Below are positions 22,501 through 34,625 of a DNA stretch of 64,000 nucleotides, piece after piece. Every line of letters starts with the position of its first letter. The stretch's first letter is position 1. Where the stretch lies: the NCBI GenBank assembly GCA_007922305.1, contig ML677386.1, positions 12,877,830 to 12,941,829 on the forward strand. The letters are read 5' to 3'. Position numbers and translations under genes: made by a program. Below the pieces are notes generated by a model. That model saw nothing but the letters and a program-made list of their open reading frames with translations, had not been told where the DNA came from and made no database searches. This DNA is from Dermatemys mawii. Lineage: Eukaryota > Chordata > Testudines > Dermatemydidae.

Positions 22501-24280
22501 TGAAGAGGGCAGATGTTTGCCTTTTAAGTAGTGTAGAACAATCAACAACTGAATTCCCTATTCTGAAGTGGCTACCTTTTTTTCTGATCGAATTTTCATA
22601 CCCTGAAATTCACCAGAGCCCTAAATAATCTGTATCCTAGTTATCAGAGAACACACATCTTCTGTGACCCACGTGCAGGAAGTAGGAAGGCTTTCACTGT
22701 CTATTTCAAGGGTGGACTACCAGGATTCCAGAAGGAGCTCTTAGTAAATCATGGGTCATGCTACTACATGCATCTGTTTCAATGTTCCACTAAAAGAGTC
22801 AACAGGTTGGGATTCTCATCTAATTATGTCAAATATGGCCAGACATTACGGTGACTTATAAATGTACAAAATAAATAATTGGTTGACGATTTTTAGACAA
22901 AATTCCTATTCCCACCCTCTACCTACCTTCTTTTTGCACTTTGATTCAATTAACTTCTGGCTTTTCTTGCATTCAAGTGTACCATAATTGCAGCTGCTCT
23001 TTCCTAGTTTATCTAGTTGTACCATGGTGGCAGGCACCATACAGCTGTCTCATATTGGTATCAGCTCATAAGAAGCTCAGAGAGATGAGAATGGAGGGGT
23101 GAATCCCTGTATATGGGATTTCTATGACGAAATCACCAGGCCAGAGGAAGACTGGACAACTTAGAAGACCCTGGATAACACTGGGGAGCTGTATTTTTTC
23201 CTTGGGAATTCTGTTTAAATAATGCGACTACAAGTGTGCATTTTCCAATACCAGAATGTCTGAGTCACTCTTCATTGCTGGCTCATGACAATAGGATAGA
23301 AATGAATAGTTTATGAAACATGTGAAACAAAGATAGAGAATAACATATGCTCAATGTCTCCACTACAGCAGAATCTTTACTCCAGTAGCACACAACATGG
23401 TTCAATGGGTTTGTGATTGCTTGGACTCTGTTATTTCTTCGCTCTTCTTCAGCATCTTAGAAAAAAAAAAGCTACTCATAAGCCTGCTGTGCCCATTCAT
23501 GATTTAATGTGCTGACTGAAGCATCATCCTACCTCAGCAGTATGTGGCAGTAACGGAGCAGGCTTTCAACAGCAATGCCTTGGTGCTAGAGAAGTTTCAC
23601 CTTCCCTTTAAAGCAGGTGTATATTTTCTACCAACTATTTCAAACACAGTGAAAAGCTTTAGAAAGGATATTTATAATTATTTACGTTATAGTAAATTTA
23701 CAGCTTTTTGCAGAAGAACCCCTGTTCATACACAGCCAGTCAATCTAAGGGATTCTACGGTGCATTTTAATGCAGTGGATGCTAGAGTGCATGTTCTGGC
23801 TTGGATCACACACACAAGAGTGAAGCAGGGGAAAGAGAGACTTTGACTTATAAACAAGAAAGACAAGTTTTATTATTTCCTTTCAGGGCCTGCAAATAGC
23901 CTAGCATTCTATTCAATAGCTGGGCTGGTGGCATTTGTGGACTTCGATTTTGGTGTCTTTCATTTCACTATGGATAGCTGCATAGCAGTGGTTTGTGTGA
24001 TTAATGAGACTCTTATAACATTTATCTGAATTTTTCTTCTTAATCAAAACATTTATGTTTCACACCCAGAGGAATCTGGCTTTCACAATTTCCCTCCCAT
24101 TTTCCACCTCTGAAAAAAGTAGTTTTAAAAACCAGTACAGCTGGCTTTTCCACTGCAGAATATGTTGCTCCCTGTGCCACTCCTGCTTCATAGAAGATTT
24201 ATACCAGTTTGTGTCTGCAAGCTTAATCTTGCATTTACTTAATTAAAATTCCTCCAATTTACTTCATTAAAACTCCTCCT
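22501..24280. other. Spacer
   Basis: No gene recognised. The 100-codon frame at 23544-23846 has no family motif. A-run at 23460-23470. Confidence 0.4.
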
Positions 24281-24324
24281 ATTTAAAACATGCACCGTGA
24301 GTCAGCACACATTGGTTCTTGTCC

Positions 24325-24445
24325 CTACATTGCCATGGATTTCTTATGTGTGACCTTGGATAAGTCCTTTAACTCCTCCTTGTGTTTTTATCCATAATAT
24401 GTAGATAATTGGATAATAGTGACAAAATCCTCTATTTATTAATCC
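24325..24445 (+). repeat. MIR/L2-like SINE relic
   Basis: The phrase tgtgaccttggataagtcct followed by ttaactcctccttgtg is the diagnostic core of MIR-type (CORE-SINE/L2-tail) relics of amniotes. The remainder is degraded. Confidence 0.55.
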
Positions 24446-24779
24446 CAGTATTTCTCAATTTCTTTTCAGGTGTGCAAGGGGGTGGCGGGGAATCTATAGA
24501 AGCTGGGGAGGGAGCTGAAGGAAAATAAGAAAATGTGTATAAGGGGGACCTAGAGCATTGATGGGGAAAAGAGAACAGAGGAGAAGCACAGTTGGTAGAC
24601 TAACATGTTGTTATTGTCATCAGCGGCAGTTGTAGAAGGCAGCATTAAGTACGGATAAGGGGCTGATGGTTACCCAACACCAACCCCACACCCTGAAGAT
24701 CCTTTGCAGTGGAATGGTGCAGTGTATTTGTTACTCAGAACCCCCAACAGGGACAACTAAACTATTTCACTCTAGATGG
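24446..24779. other. Spacer
   Basis: Purine-rich in part (24475-24600). Nothing recognised. Confidence 0.35.
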
Positions 24780-25380
24780 TGTAAGGAATAAACCAACAAG
24801 AACACAGCAATTCTGTCTGATAAGATTCATCCAAGTAAGCATGCTCCTGTCTCACGCTGCAGTTTATTAGATTTAAGCACACACAAACATAAGCAATAGG
24901 TTTAGAACATTCCAGATGTTTATCTAACATGTGGAACGGTATTGAGTAATTAACAGCAGGTTTTCAGTGGCCAGGTACTCACCCAGTGGGGAGAAAGGGT
25001 GTCAAAAAACACTCTCTCAAGATGGCTTCAGAGGACAGCTCCAAAGTACACTGTGTTAGCTAATCTTTTATAACCAACCTCTACAAAACACATACATCAT
25101 AATGACCCCTACTATATCATCACTTTTCTAACTTTCAATAAGCTTTTAATATCAGAGGCATCTAGACTCAAGGTTTTCCAACCACTAAGGTCGTCAGTCT
25201 CAGTTGTTTGCTTGTTTGTCCCTTCCTCCCATTTCAATTAGCAGAAACTGCCCGCTAGATATAACCATGCTTCTGAAAGCCTATCTCCAAATTAACCCTT
25301 AGTTATGTGGTGTTCTATTTCATTACTTCAAGGTAGTTGAATGCACATAATAAGGTTGCAATTAACTTGATCACATTTTG
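24780..25380 (-). mobile_element. Probable retroviral-type LTR
   Basis: Read on the minus strand there is a TATAAAAG box at 25066-25073, an AATAAA signal at 24863-24868 about 200 bp downstream, and a 3' end ...TTCCTTACA at 24780. That order (U3, TATA, R, polyA signal, U5, CA) is typical of an LTR. The U3 start near 25380 is not fixed and no target duplication was found. No internal genes adjoin. Confidence 0.55.
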
Positions 25381-27548
25381 GGTTATAGCTCTCAAATCCA
25401 GGGCAATATATTGAAAATTGTGCCATAATTGTAAGCTGTCATGTTAAATGTTATGTGTTTTTTTTCTTGGCCTAGCTTGCAGGCTAGGGGTCTCTGTAAG
25501 GAAGTGTATAGTCTGGGTTAGCAGCAGGAGTGACCTGTGAGTGACTTCTCTTAGTCCACTGGAACTGTAACTCTAGGAAGGCCTAGGCTTTGACAGAAGG
25601 TTGTTGTGTCTTACCTCAATCCTGTCAGTTTCATCAGTCACAGTACAATCACGTAGGTTAACTGACAAGTCATTTACCTGAAAAGCACGATTGTGATCTA
25701 ACTATGCTCTCACTGCCCTTATTGACATGAGTTTTTCACTCCATCCCACTGGTCTCTGAGTATGTGGGTTTACATATTTTGTATAGTATTTAAGGGTCTG
25801 ATTATCTGTATTATGTAAGACTTTTTACTGCCTCAGTAACTGATGCCTTTGGCAGCGGGAAAGCAGAACCTGAAATTTAATAGCCAAAAGTTCTTTTTAA
25901 TTTTCTTTTAGAGGAGAGCTTGTATTTCAATTAAAAGTAAATATAAAAATGGATGCAAAAATAGAAACTAGTGAATATTCATCTCTTTTACTTCTGGTAG
26001 TTTTGTGCTGCATTTGTTTGCACATCGGTATATTTACACCGCAAGGGCTGCCCAGGAAGATAGATCGAATGCCATATTGTTCTGAAGAGAAAACAATTTG
26101 TAGTTAACTGGCAGTGACTATGGCTACACCCATTGAAGAAGGGACACTTTGTGCATAAATTGCACCAATTTTGGTTTACTGCCCCTACTCCTTTTGTCTG
26201 ATGCCACTGTTTCACAGGAGTAAGCAATGGGGCATGGGTTCATTCTGAGAAGCTGCTTTTTTTGCTATAAATGACTGATCTAATTTTAGATTGGGTAGGA
26301 ATGTTACTTTTTATGGGCATTGCAGGCTGAACAAAATCTCCCAGGTTATAAACATCAAAGCACAGTAGTTGTCTGGATCATTGTCTCACTGTAATGCTGA
26401 AGAAAGGCATTCTGGCAAAATCAATAATAGTGAGATTTAATATATACTTTCAATTTAGTTGCAGACATTTGATTGTGGTTAGGTCTGTGATACTGGAGGA
26501 AGGAAGAAGGGAAAACGCAAGATAGGAAACTATGCAGAGAGCAGCCACAGTCCCAAGTCTGGCACTAGCTTCCCAAAAGAGAGTAGAGACAGTCTGACCC
26601 TGGGAACCTCTTGAGACCTACTGGCAAAGGATTCACTTTCATGTAACAGTAACTCCCATCAGGCCTGACAAATGCACTACATCTAACACATTGTTGGTCT
26701 CATGGCCTTAAGCCATAAAAAATGTCAGGTAAGGTATCAAATAAAAACTTATAATGTATGTATTAACCCTATCAGATGAATTATGGATACTTATTATGCC
26801 TTAGAATCTGAAACCAAACAAAGGGAAAACGGATTTTCCTCTGGACAGGATGGGAGGTGATTGTCTTCCTGTCTCTAATGTAAATTAGACATAGTTAATC
26901 AAAGACAATGGGGATATATTTGCACACTGAAGCAACAGGAAATGCAAATTAGAAGATCAACATAGACAACAGGGAGCCATCTTCCCCAGATTCCTGACCT
27001 AGTAACTGGAACAACTGAAGAAGACAGTGCCCCATAGATGCAATTCTAAATTTTACACATTGTCCAGTGCATGCTGGAATAGATCTTTGTCAATAGTCAA
27101 TGCTGTATACATCATAGGCAATTCAATAAAGCTCATAGTTAGGTATTTTACCAGCAGCTCAATAGTCTGATGTAAAGAGCTTCCACTAGCAAGGGCTCAC
27201 AACAGTTTAGAGACAACAGATTTGTAGGGCAATACGGACAGCAACGTGTGATGTTTAAACAAATAGCCTATGGATTCTTTAGAAAAAAAATTTAAAAAAG
27301 TTTTTTCCAATTTTGCACATCAATGTCATTTTAATTATATACAGCCAGCTCTTGAATCAATTACCGTAATTGTTTTGTGGGCAGGATGCCAGCATAGGCA
27401 TGAGAGAAAGATGGTCTCGGACATCAGACAGTTAGGTAATTGTGATGCTACTCCAAAGACTATGCCACGCTACTCTTTATGATCTTGAGCCAAAATTTTC
27501 ACATCTGTGATCATAAATGCAGGTCCATATATCCATATTTAGACATGG
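25381..27548. other. Spacer
   Basis: No coding region or clear repeat. 26.5-27.2 kb has wording like a degraded LTR or other interspersed repeat, but I could not find ends or signals. Frames at 25988-26227 and 27270-27482 lack motifs. Confidence 0.35.
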
Positions 27549-27652
27549 CCTGATTTTCAGAGGTGCTTAGCATTAGCTACTATTATTAAATTCAGTAGTG
27601 ATTTGGAGATGTTCAGCATCTCTCAACACTAGGCCACTTATTTAGGAATCTA
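27549..27652. repeat. Old palindromic MITE-like repeat
   Basis: ggcctgattttcagaggtgc on the left and gcatctctcaacactaggcc on the right are imperfect inverse partners. The phrase family also appears near 51960-52130. Confidence 0.45.
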
Positions 27653-27718
27653 TATATGGATTTAGGTAACTGATTTTAGACAACTAAGTGTGAAAATATT
27701 GACCTTAATCTTTTGGTG

Positions 27719-27838
27719 CCTCAGTTTCTACCTCTACAAAACTAGGATAATAGTGTCTACCACAAAGGGCTATTATGAAGATTACTTTATTAATATTTGT
27801 GAAGTGTCTTGGATTGAAAGCACTATGGAAATGCTGTC
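27719..27838 (+). repeat. MIR/L2-like relic
   Basis: gcctcagtttctacctctac, then ggctattatgaagatta, then gtgaagtgtcttggat follow the order of the 3' half of MIR/L2-type repeats. Confidence 0.55.
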
Positions 27839-29231
27839 ACTGTAGCCACAGTTATCCACTCTAACTTAAAGAATCCTTGTAAGTAAACATTATGAGTCAT
27901 ATTTATATTACACAGCGTATTACTACATTATGACACTTTTGGGTTCTTTTGTATAGTATAATATTGCATCAAATCTACTGTGTTACACTGTAATTCTTAA
28001 AACCTACTCCTGTGTAGATTAATGTTTTTCAGGCTAAAAACATATGGGCTAGTCCATTTTTGCCCACTAATCTGCTGAAATTGAAAGCTTAGTACAAATA
28101 ATTTAAATACTAATTATTCAGTAATTGTCCTAATAACAGCATTTGTAAGTAGAAGAGAAAAAAGAAAAACAAAACAGAAAAAAATACTGATTTGTCTGCA
28201 GAGCCAGAATAGAAGATGGCAGAAAATTCATTACTGATCTCCCCTGAAACTTGTAATCCCATGACCTCCGTCTCTGTGGTGCAGCTGAGAAAAACATCTG
28301 CAGGATTTTCTGCTGTTCATTCAGCCATCAAGTAGCTCATTGCTTCAATAAATACACTTGCTTCTTAGAGACAATGCTAGTCTTAAGGGACATTTTGTTG
28401 TTCCTTTCCAAGCTCAACTGAGAATTGGAAATCAGGTGTTGAAATAAGATTCATTTCAATTTCCTATGCCAGGTTTTACACTGGGGTTCTCTGAAACAGA
28501 TGATATATGTACATATATCAGTCCACGTAGTCATTATGGATTTTTCTGCTTGTTCCAGTCAACCGTTTTCCTATTGGGCCAGATCCTGGAATCCTTAGTG
28601 TTTTTACTCAGTAATTGGGTTTTTTTTTCGTTTTTATTGAGTAAGAACTAAGGGCCTGATCCTGCTTCTAATTCTCTGGTTGAATAGTACTTTACCCTGC
28701 ATGTAATACAGAAACAGACCCTTTGTAAACAATTGAGAAGTTGACTGATTAAGACTTAAATATATTTAATACAAGTCTAAAATTTACAGGAAGAGAAGCG
28801 GGGGTGGGGGTGGGGAATGTGGTGTACTCTAATTCTAAACCCAAGAATCATTACATTTGTATAGTAATGTTTATTCTCATAAAAAGCCTCAGATATACAG
28901 AAGTGGAGACTGGCATCTGTTCACATAAGCAATACAGCATAGGAAACAGAACTACCAGTTTCACTTATTCTCCCCTACTCTTCTTCTATAATGACCCACA
29001 GAGGCTACCTGTAGCAGAGAGAGGAGAATTAAGGCATTATCTCTTCTACAGTTTTTAGTCATTGGCTTAGCTACACAAATGTAAATTCCTAGTGCAGACC
29101 TTTCAAAAGGGAGGTAAGCTGATTGGCACAAATCACAGTTGTCCAGGTATTGTAGTGGAATGCACCAGTTCAATGGCATCAGCATATACTGGTGGAATAT
29201 TAGAAAAAGTGAAATGAACATTGTACAGTTA
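27839..29231. other. AT-rich spacer
   Basis: No gene recognised. GGGGTGGGGGTGGGG-like G-rich run at 28800-28815. Frames near 28466-29221 lack motifs. Confidence 0.4.
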
Positions 29232-29353
29232 GAGCTGGTTGGGAAATGATTTTAATTTTCTTTTGGTTTGGGTGTTTTTGATGAAAAACCTGAACAATTT
29301 CAACAAAAGAAATAAAGAGTCTTGTAGCACCTTATAGACTAACAGATCTTAGG

Positions 29354-29395
29354 GATCATGAGCTTTCGTGGGCTAAGACCCACTTCATCAGATGA
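29354..29395 (-). ncRNA. Hammerhead-ribozyme-like motif (left arm)
   Basis: On the minus strand: CTGATGA (29391-29385), stem II GTGGG/CCCAC, GAAA (29367-29364), then a minimal stem III of GC-TCAT-GA and TC. All invariant bases of the two core strands are present. The short stem III is the form known from Penelope-like elements. Activity is untested and the G-A in stem III may weaken it. Confidence 0.6.
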
Positions 29396-29585
29396 ATGTT
29401 GTGAAAATCTCCAGAGGCAGGTATAAATATGCAGGCAAGAAAGCAAGGTAAATTCAATCGGGGGTGTGTGTAGAACTGATAAATGAAATTGTTTGTAGAT
29501 TGTTCATGTTAAACTTCATAGGTAAAGTTTTATGAATGAAACTTCATTCTTTCACAAAACCTAGTACCCCAATAACTGACTAATT

Positions 29586-30517
29586 GACAATTAAGATGTT
29601 TGTTAAGAACCACAGCTGTTCAGGCGGCTGCCTTTGTGAATTTCACTTTCAATCCAATTGCTACTTAAAGTATTTAAACTTGCACTGTTTCAACAATGTA
29701 ACTTCTGCTCACTGGTTGCCATTTTGTATTAACTATTGTCCATTGTCTGCCATTTCTTACACTTGTCCATATTGTAACCCAAACTCCATTTTAACTTGTC
29801 TTAAACTCCATTTTAAAATGTTCACTCCATTTTGTAAACCCTGCTGTAAAAGTTGTTCTGCAAAACCCTGATGTAATCTGATTAGTTTAGATGTGTGAAT
29901 GAGGTATGCATGGATGATGGAATCAACCTCCAGCCCGTCCTGATGAAAAAGTGTGAACACCAACCGCTGAAGATGCAGACAACAGCCCTAACAAAGTAAG
30001 AGGAGTCCACCCTAAAGAGAAAAGAACAAAGGTCCAATTGAAGGAACATCAAAGCCAGGTCCCAGGCTGAAAGTCATGTCTGCAATTGACGGGTGATCAA
30101 TCACACAGATCCCAGAGGCAGCATGACACAGCAAGACCTAGAGATGTTGGATTCAAACTAAGAGCCTATAAAAAGGATGGGTGAGATGGGAGACTTTGGG
30201 TAACGTTCTGCTGCCAACATCAAGGGGTATCGGTGTGCGCCCGACAGAGACCCAACCCCTCCTTGTGCCCAGCTCTCTTGGCCAGTTAGCCGCCACAAGC
30301 TACGATCCCAAGCTGCGAACCCAAGCCACGGACTCAAGCTACGTTCAGGATGGGTAACTATACAGCAGCTGCAGAACATCTAGTGTGTGTGTGTGTGTGG
30401 TGTGTATACATAGGTATTGGATATTAGCTATTGGTTATAAATCAAATTGTGTTATAATAAACGTGACATTCTTGTCTTGTCCCCTGAAAAGATCCTGTGT
30501 AGTTTTATCTGTATAAC
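29586..30517 (+). mobile_element. LTR-like sequence between Penelope arms
   Basis: It holds TATAAAAA at 30167-30174 and AATAAA at 30456-30461 in LTR order. Outer ends of the TGTTAAG...ATAACA type can be drawn at about 29600 and 30517, but the neighbouring bases do not give a target duplication. A (GT)n tract (30383-30399) lies in R. CATTTTAA-type direct repeats (aaactccattttaa twice near 29780-29815) lie in U3. Short frames inside are chance. Confidence 0.55.
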
Positions 30518-30617
30518 AGGTGAGGCCCCCTTCCAGCAGCTGATCTGGAGGTGCTTGCAGTTTTTTGTCTCTGGGTGTTCACACCTCCAGATCAGCTGCT
30601 GGAAGTGGGTCTCCCCT
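30518..30617. repeat. Perfect 23-bp inverted repeat hairpin
   Basis: Arms 30531-30553 and 30582-30604 are exact inverses (TTCCAGCAGCTGATCTGG at the left start), with a 28-nt loop. Outer bases extend the stem to about 36 bp with three mismatches. The exactness contrasts with the decay around it. Confidence 0.85.
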
Positions 30618-30697
30618 CCGCCCCCCTCCAATTGAATTTATCTTTCTGTCTTGCCTGCATATTTATACCTGCCTCTGGAGATTTCCACAACATTCAT

Positions 30698-30740
30698 CTG
30701 ATGAAGTGGGTCTTAGCCCACGAAACCTCATGATCCCTGA
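30698..30740 (+). ncRNA. Hammerhead-ribozyme-like motif (right arm)
   Basis: CTGATGA at 30698-30704, stem II GTGGG-TCTTAG-CCCAC (30706-30721), GAAA at 30722-30725, then a stem III CCTCA...TGAGG followed by GTC, a valid cleavage triplet. A short stem I could form between AACA upstream and TGTT downstream. This is the best candidate in the window. Whether it folds and cleaves is inference. Confidence 0.65.
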
Positions 30741-30905
30741 GGTCTGTTAGTCTATAAGGTGCTACAAGACTCTCTGTTGTTTGTGCAGATCTAGACTAAC
30801 ACGGCTACCCCTCTGATACTACATAAAAGAAATGTTAGTGAAATAGTTTCCATTTTGTCAAAAAGGCATTTTTGGTGAAAAAATGTGGCCAGTTCTACCT
30901 CCATG

Positions 30906-33900
30906 GCTTTCCAGGTAAGCAAGATTAAAAAACAGATCACTGTAGCACTAGTAAAATAATTTTAAATGTACAAAGTCTGAAAAAGATTTAATGTAACATA
31001 ATTCTGATTAAAAGAATCAGACTACAATTTGCTGGAAGACCTGAAGTACTTTTTTTAAGTGAGGTCCACATAGGTAATTAACTGTAGAATTAGTAATCAG
31101 TTACTGGAAGGTATAACAAATTGCTTTTACTTAAGAAAAGAACATAACATAGCATTTGGTTCTGTTTGAGTACATACATCTAGTATGCTATTAAAATAAT
31201 TACATGAAGCCATGAAAGTCTGTGTCACATTGGGACAGAAATATAAAGGAAAAAGCTTTGAGTGAACAAAGACACTTGAGCATCTGTGACTGTAGGAACC
31301 TTTGAATTATCACTAAATGAATTGCCAACAAGTTCACAGGTGTACATCTCACAAGCAGCTGAAAATGAGATTGAGAAGTGAGCAGTGTTTTCCCCAGGAC
31401 ATTCCTCTATCTTTTATGTTTTTAGGATTTGTTTCCCTCTCCCAGTGTTTATGTGTTTGATTTTATCGTTTGGGAAAGACACTGGAATGGAGCATTGGAA
31501 ACTGAAGCTCTCAGATTATCCAGAAAGCAGATGTTCAGATTTCAGAAATTTGTGGAAAATTGGAATGAAGAATGTTGATATATCCACTAGGATCCCCATT
31601 AAGAATATTGTATTCAGTCCCCATACACCTGTGAACAGCTCTAGCTCTTCTTTACTACTGACTATGGCTGCCTGTGAACCAATGTCTTAGAGATAAGAGC
31701 TCTTTTACCCAATATAAATCCGCAAAGCCTTTCAGTCTCCATTAGTCTGCTTTCTAGCACCTGGATAGATAAGCAAATGATCCACCTGTTCCCTTACTCG
31801 GAAGGAAGAAGTGAATATAAGTCTAACATGGCACAAAGAAAGAGAGGATGCTCATAGATTTACCACAGCTCAAAGTTGTGACCACCACAGACCTGTCATG
31901 GTTAATGGGTGAACCACGCCTTAGACCCCTTTTTGTCCCTCAGTTGCACTCCTCAGGTTACCTGCCTGCCTTTCTTCAGCTTACTCTAGGTGGAGTCACA
32001 CAATTTAGTCACTCCAAGACTGTATCTCTGGGCCAAAGCCTCCATATCCATTTCCCAATATGTTAATGTGACAGGCCCTACGTTTGGCACCTGTAAGCCT
32101 TTTCACCCAGGAATCTGTGACAACAGATGATTAGGGACTGAAAGCCAGCTTCTTCAAAACAAAGCACTGTGTATTCTTTCAGGTACAAAGCAGGCAGAGC
32201 AAAGGGTTAAAACAGCAAAACATCCTACACACATTACCTACACCTCTCTCTTTCCTTGCAAGCATTTACAAGTTCTTCCCAGCCCAGCTAACCCCCATCT
32301 CTGGCTGGGAGAAGCAGAGCTGGCCCGCTCACAGCAGGCTCTACTCTATAAGGATACCAGCCAGTCTCGGTGTCAGGCTCCATCTGCTGACAACCTGTCC
32401 CTCTTCTTTATGCCCCTATCTGTAAAGTTTTAGTATTTCCTTTAATCCTGGGTTTTTGGTCTGGGATGAATACAACTTGCCAAACTAGCTGAATGCAGAC
32501 AGGGTCTATTCTCCCAGTGAGTTGTTTCCCCATTGTTTCCTCATGGATTCTTGCCAAACTTTATTGTCTTATCTTTGCCATTGTTTCATTTTCTGTTGGT
32601 TCCTCCCTTTCAGCTTCCTTTGAATTAATTATGTGCATTCAGGCAGGATAATATCACCTGGGTAACCATATGATATTTGTTAAAAATTCTACACATAACT
32701 ATCTCGTTCTCCAGATGAGCTGTGAAAATAGATTGCCAGCTTTGCACATGTCACTGGGAAAAGGATGAGCTAGCTCTGTGAAAATGATAAACGACTTACA
32801 GATATTTATGTAAATTCATTATTTGGCCTTAAATTTAGAATTATATTTGATCTCAAAAGGTTATTTTTTCCAGTGGAAGTGATGAAATATTGACTTGATT
32901 TAAGTTTGTAAATAAAATACATTTAATTAATAGCTGACACATGGAAGTCAATTGGATTTTCTGCCTGAAAAAAGGCTTAGTAGTGACTGCTGGATTTGGC
33001 CCACACATTCTTAAATGCTTGACAAGTTCAGGAGACAAAAGAACCATCAGAATGGAGATTGTGGTGTAGAGAATAAACAAATCACATTATTCTGTGGGTC
33101 ACAGGATGGATAGATACAGTTACAATCAAGCCATTATAAATTACCTCATTTATCTGTGCCAGAGATCCAGCAGGTCTGAGGTCACAAATTGATTATAATT
33201 AGAGAGATGAAGAGGAGGCATGACAGAAGATTATACCAGAGTGATAAATTCTATTCTTACTGCTCTGTCTGAATTTCATATTATTTTACATGTGAACATA
33301 CCCTTTATTTAGTTATGTTGGCCCATATTTTACCCTTATTTGGTATAACCCCATAAGTCAGTGTGGTTGCATGTGAACAATGGAGGATTGCAGTTCTCTA
33401 GGCTCATGATTTTAACTGGCTGCGCTCTGGGGGCATTTGCTTCACAGTCATGACTGCCTAACTTTCTTTTCAACTGCAAAGTTTCCCATACGTATGTAAG
33501 ACACTCAACTTGAGCAATGATAAATTCTGGTTCCAATTACATTAATGAAGCTGCTGCAACTGAACTGAAGATCCCAATGTCACCAAAACACCCCTGAGTA
33601 CTGCTGGCATGGGCATCTCAGTCCTGATCCTAGACATCATAGCAACTGGAGTCAATAGGATTCAAACTTACTATCCCTGCTACAGATGCAAAATTATTAG
33701 CAAAAGGAGCAGAACAACCTGGTGAGCCACCCAAAGGTAGGGTTTAGATATTTGTCTATTTATAAAACAAAAATGTCATTAGGCAATAATTGATTAAAGT
33801 TTGCATCATTGATGCCTTCCTAACACATAGAAAATATATTACAGTTTCCACAGAATAATTCTTCTACTTCCATTTCTTTCCAAAAGTACGCAAGTCTGGA

Positions 33901-33970
33901 AATGAACAGGTAAGAAATGTAGCCTCTTCTCTCATTCTGTATGTCCCTTCTTCACTTTCACTTCTTCACC
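30906..33970. other. Spacer, with possible LTR relic at 31.85-32.65 kb
   Basis: No gene recognised. The 31850-32650 part is richer in GC and has LTR-like wording, but I found no TG/CA ends, TATA box or target duplication. Frames at 31385-31690 and 31848-32066 have no motif. Confidence 0.35.
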
Positions 33971-33975
33971 CTGAC

Positions 33976-34328
33976 AGGTTTAAGATTAGCAGCCGTGTTA
34001 GTCTGTATCCGTAAATAAGATGATGAAGACTTGTGGCACCTTAGAGACTAGCCAGTTTATTGCAGCATAAGCTTTCGTGGGCTATAGCCCACTTCATCAA
34101 ATGCATAAAATGGAACAGAAGTAAGATGTATTTATATATACAGAAAGCAAAGTGTATATAAGTGTATATAAATACATCTTACTTCTGTTCCATTCTGTGC
34201 ATCCGATGAAGTAGGCTATAGCTCACGAAAGCTTGTGCTGAAATAAACTGGTTAGTCGCTAAGGTGCTACAAAGTCTTCCTCGTCTTATTTACAGATACA
34301 GACTAACATGGCTGCTAATCTTAAACCT
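33976..34328. repeat. Long hairpin of two inverted Penelope tails
   Basis: The 353-bp block starts AGGTTTAAGATTAGC and ends GCTAATCTTAAACCT, with arms of about 165-170 bp and a centre near 34150. Each arm is a Penelope 3' tail with a hammerhead-like core. The core strand is mutated in both: TTGATGA in the left arm (minus strand), CCGATGA in the right arm (plus strand, about 34202). GAAA is kept in both. Confidence 0.85.
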
Positions 34329-34625
34329 ATTGAACATAAATTAACTAGGGAAATGCAATCAATTATTATAATGAGAGAGCCATCCACAATCCCTGTTTAG
34401 CCCTTGGTTTATAGTGTCCAATTTGAAAATTAATTCCATTTCCTCAGTTTCTCATTGGAGTCTGTTTTGGAAGTTTTCCTGTTTTAAAATTGACACCTTC
34501 AAATCTTTAATGGAATGGCCAGGGAAGCTGAAGTGTTCTCCTACTTGTTTTTGAATGTTATGATTCCTGATGTCAGATTTGTGTCCATGACACTAAAATT
34601 GCCCAGCCGATCTTAATGCTGCCTC
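34329..34625 (-). mobile_element. Penelope-like element endonuclease C-terminal remnant
   Basis: On the minus strand the wording gacatcaggaatcataacat, then a GEHFSFPGHSIKDLKV-like segment and LDTI-like end, matches the part downstream of the GIY-YIG core in the copies at 38475 and 58930. It joins directly to the inverted double tail at 33976-34328. The GIY-YIG motif itself is missing. Confidence 0.65.

Larger units (their letters stand above)
29314..30824. mobile_element. Composite Penelope-like insertion with inverted tails
   Basis: Left arm 29314-29463 and right arm about 30620-30824 are inverted copies of a Penelope 3' tail (tail phrase ggtgctacaagactc; hammerhead-like core; a cctgcctctggagattt segment). 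The direct repeat AAAAGAAAT lies at 29305-29313 and 30825-30833, so the whole 1511 bp entered as one unit with a 9-bp target duplication. Between the arms is LTR-like DNA (about 29586-30517) and a perfect hairpin (30531-30604). No reverse transcriptase or endonuclease remains. Confidence 0.75.
29232..30905. repeat. MITE-like host repeat split by a Penelope insertion
   Basis: The left piece 29232-29304 starts tagagctggttgggaaat and the right piece 30834-30905 ends aatgtggccagttctacc, an inverse pair at TAGAnCTGG. Together they form a small palindromic repeat like those at 45608 and 57600. The Penelope composite (29314-30824) lies between. Confidence 0.55.

Noticed and set aside
31850..32650. 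LTR call
   Set aside because: Wording is suggestive, but no TG/CA ends, TATA, polyA signal or target duplication could be placed.
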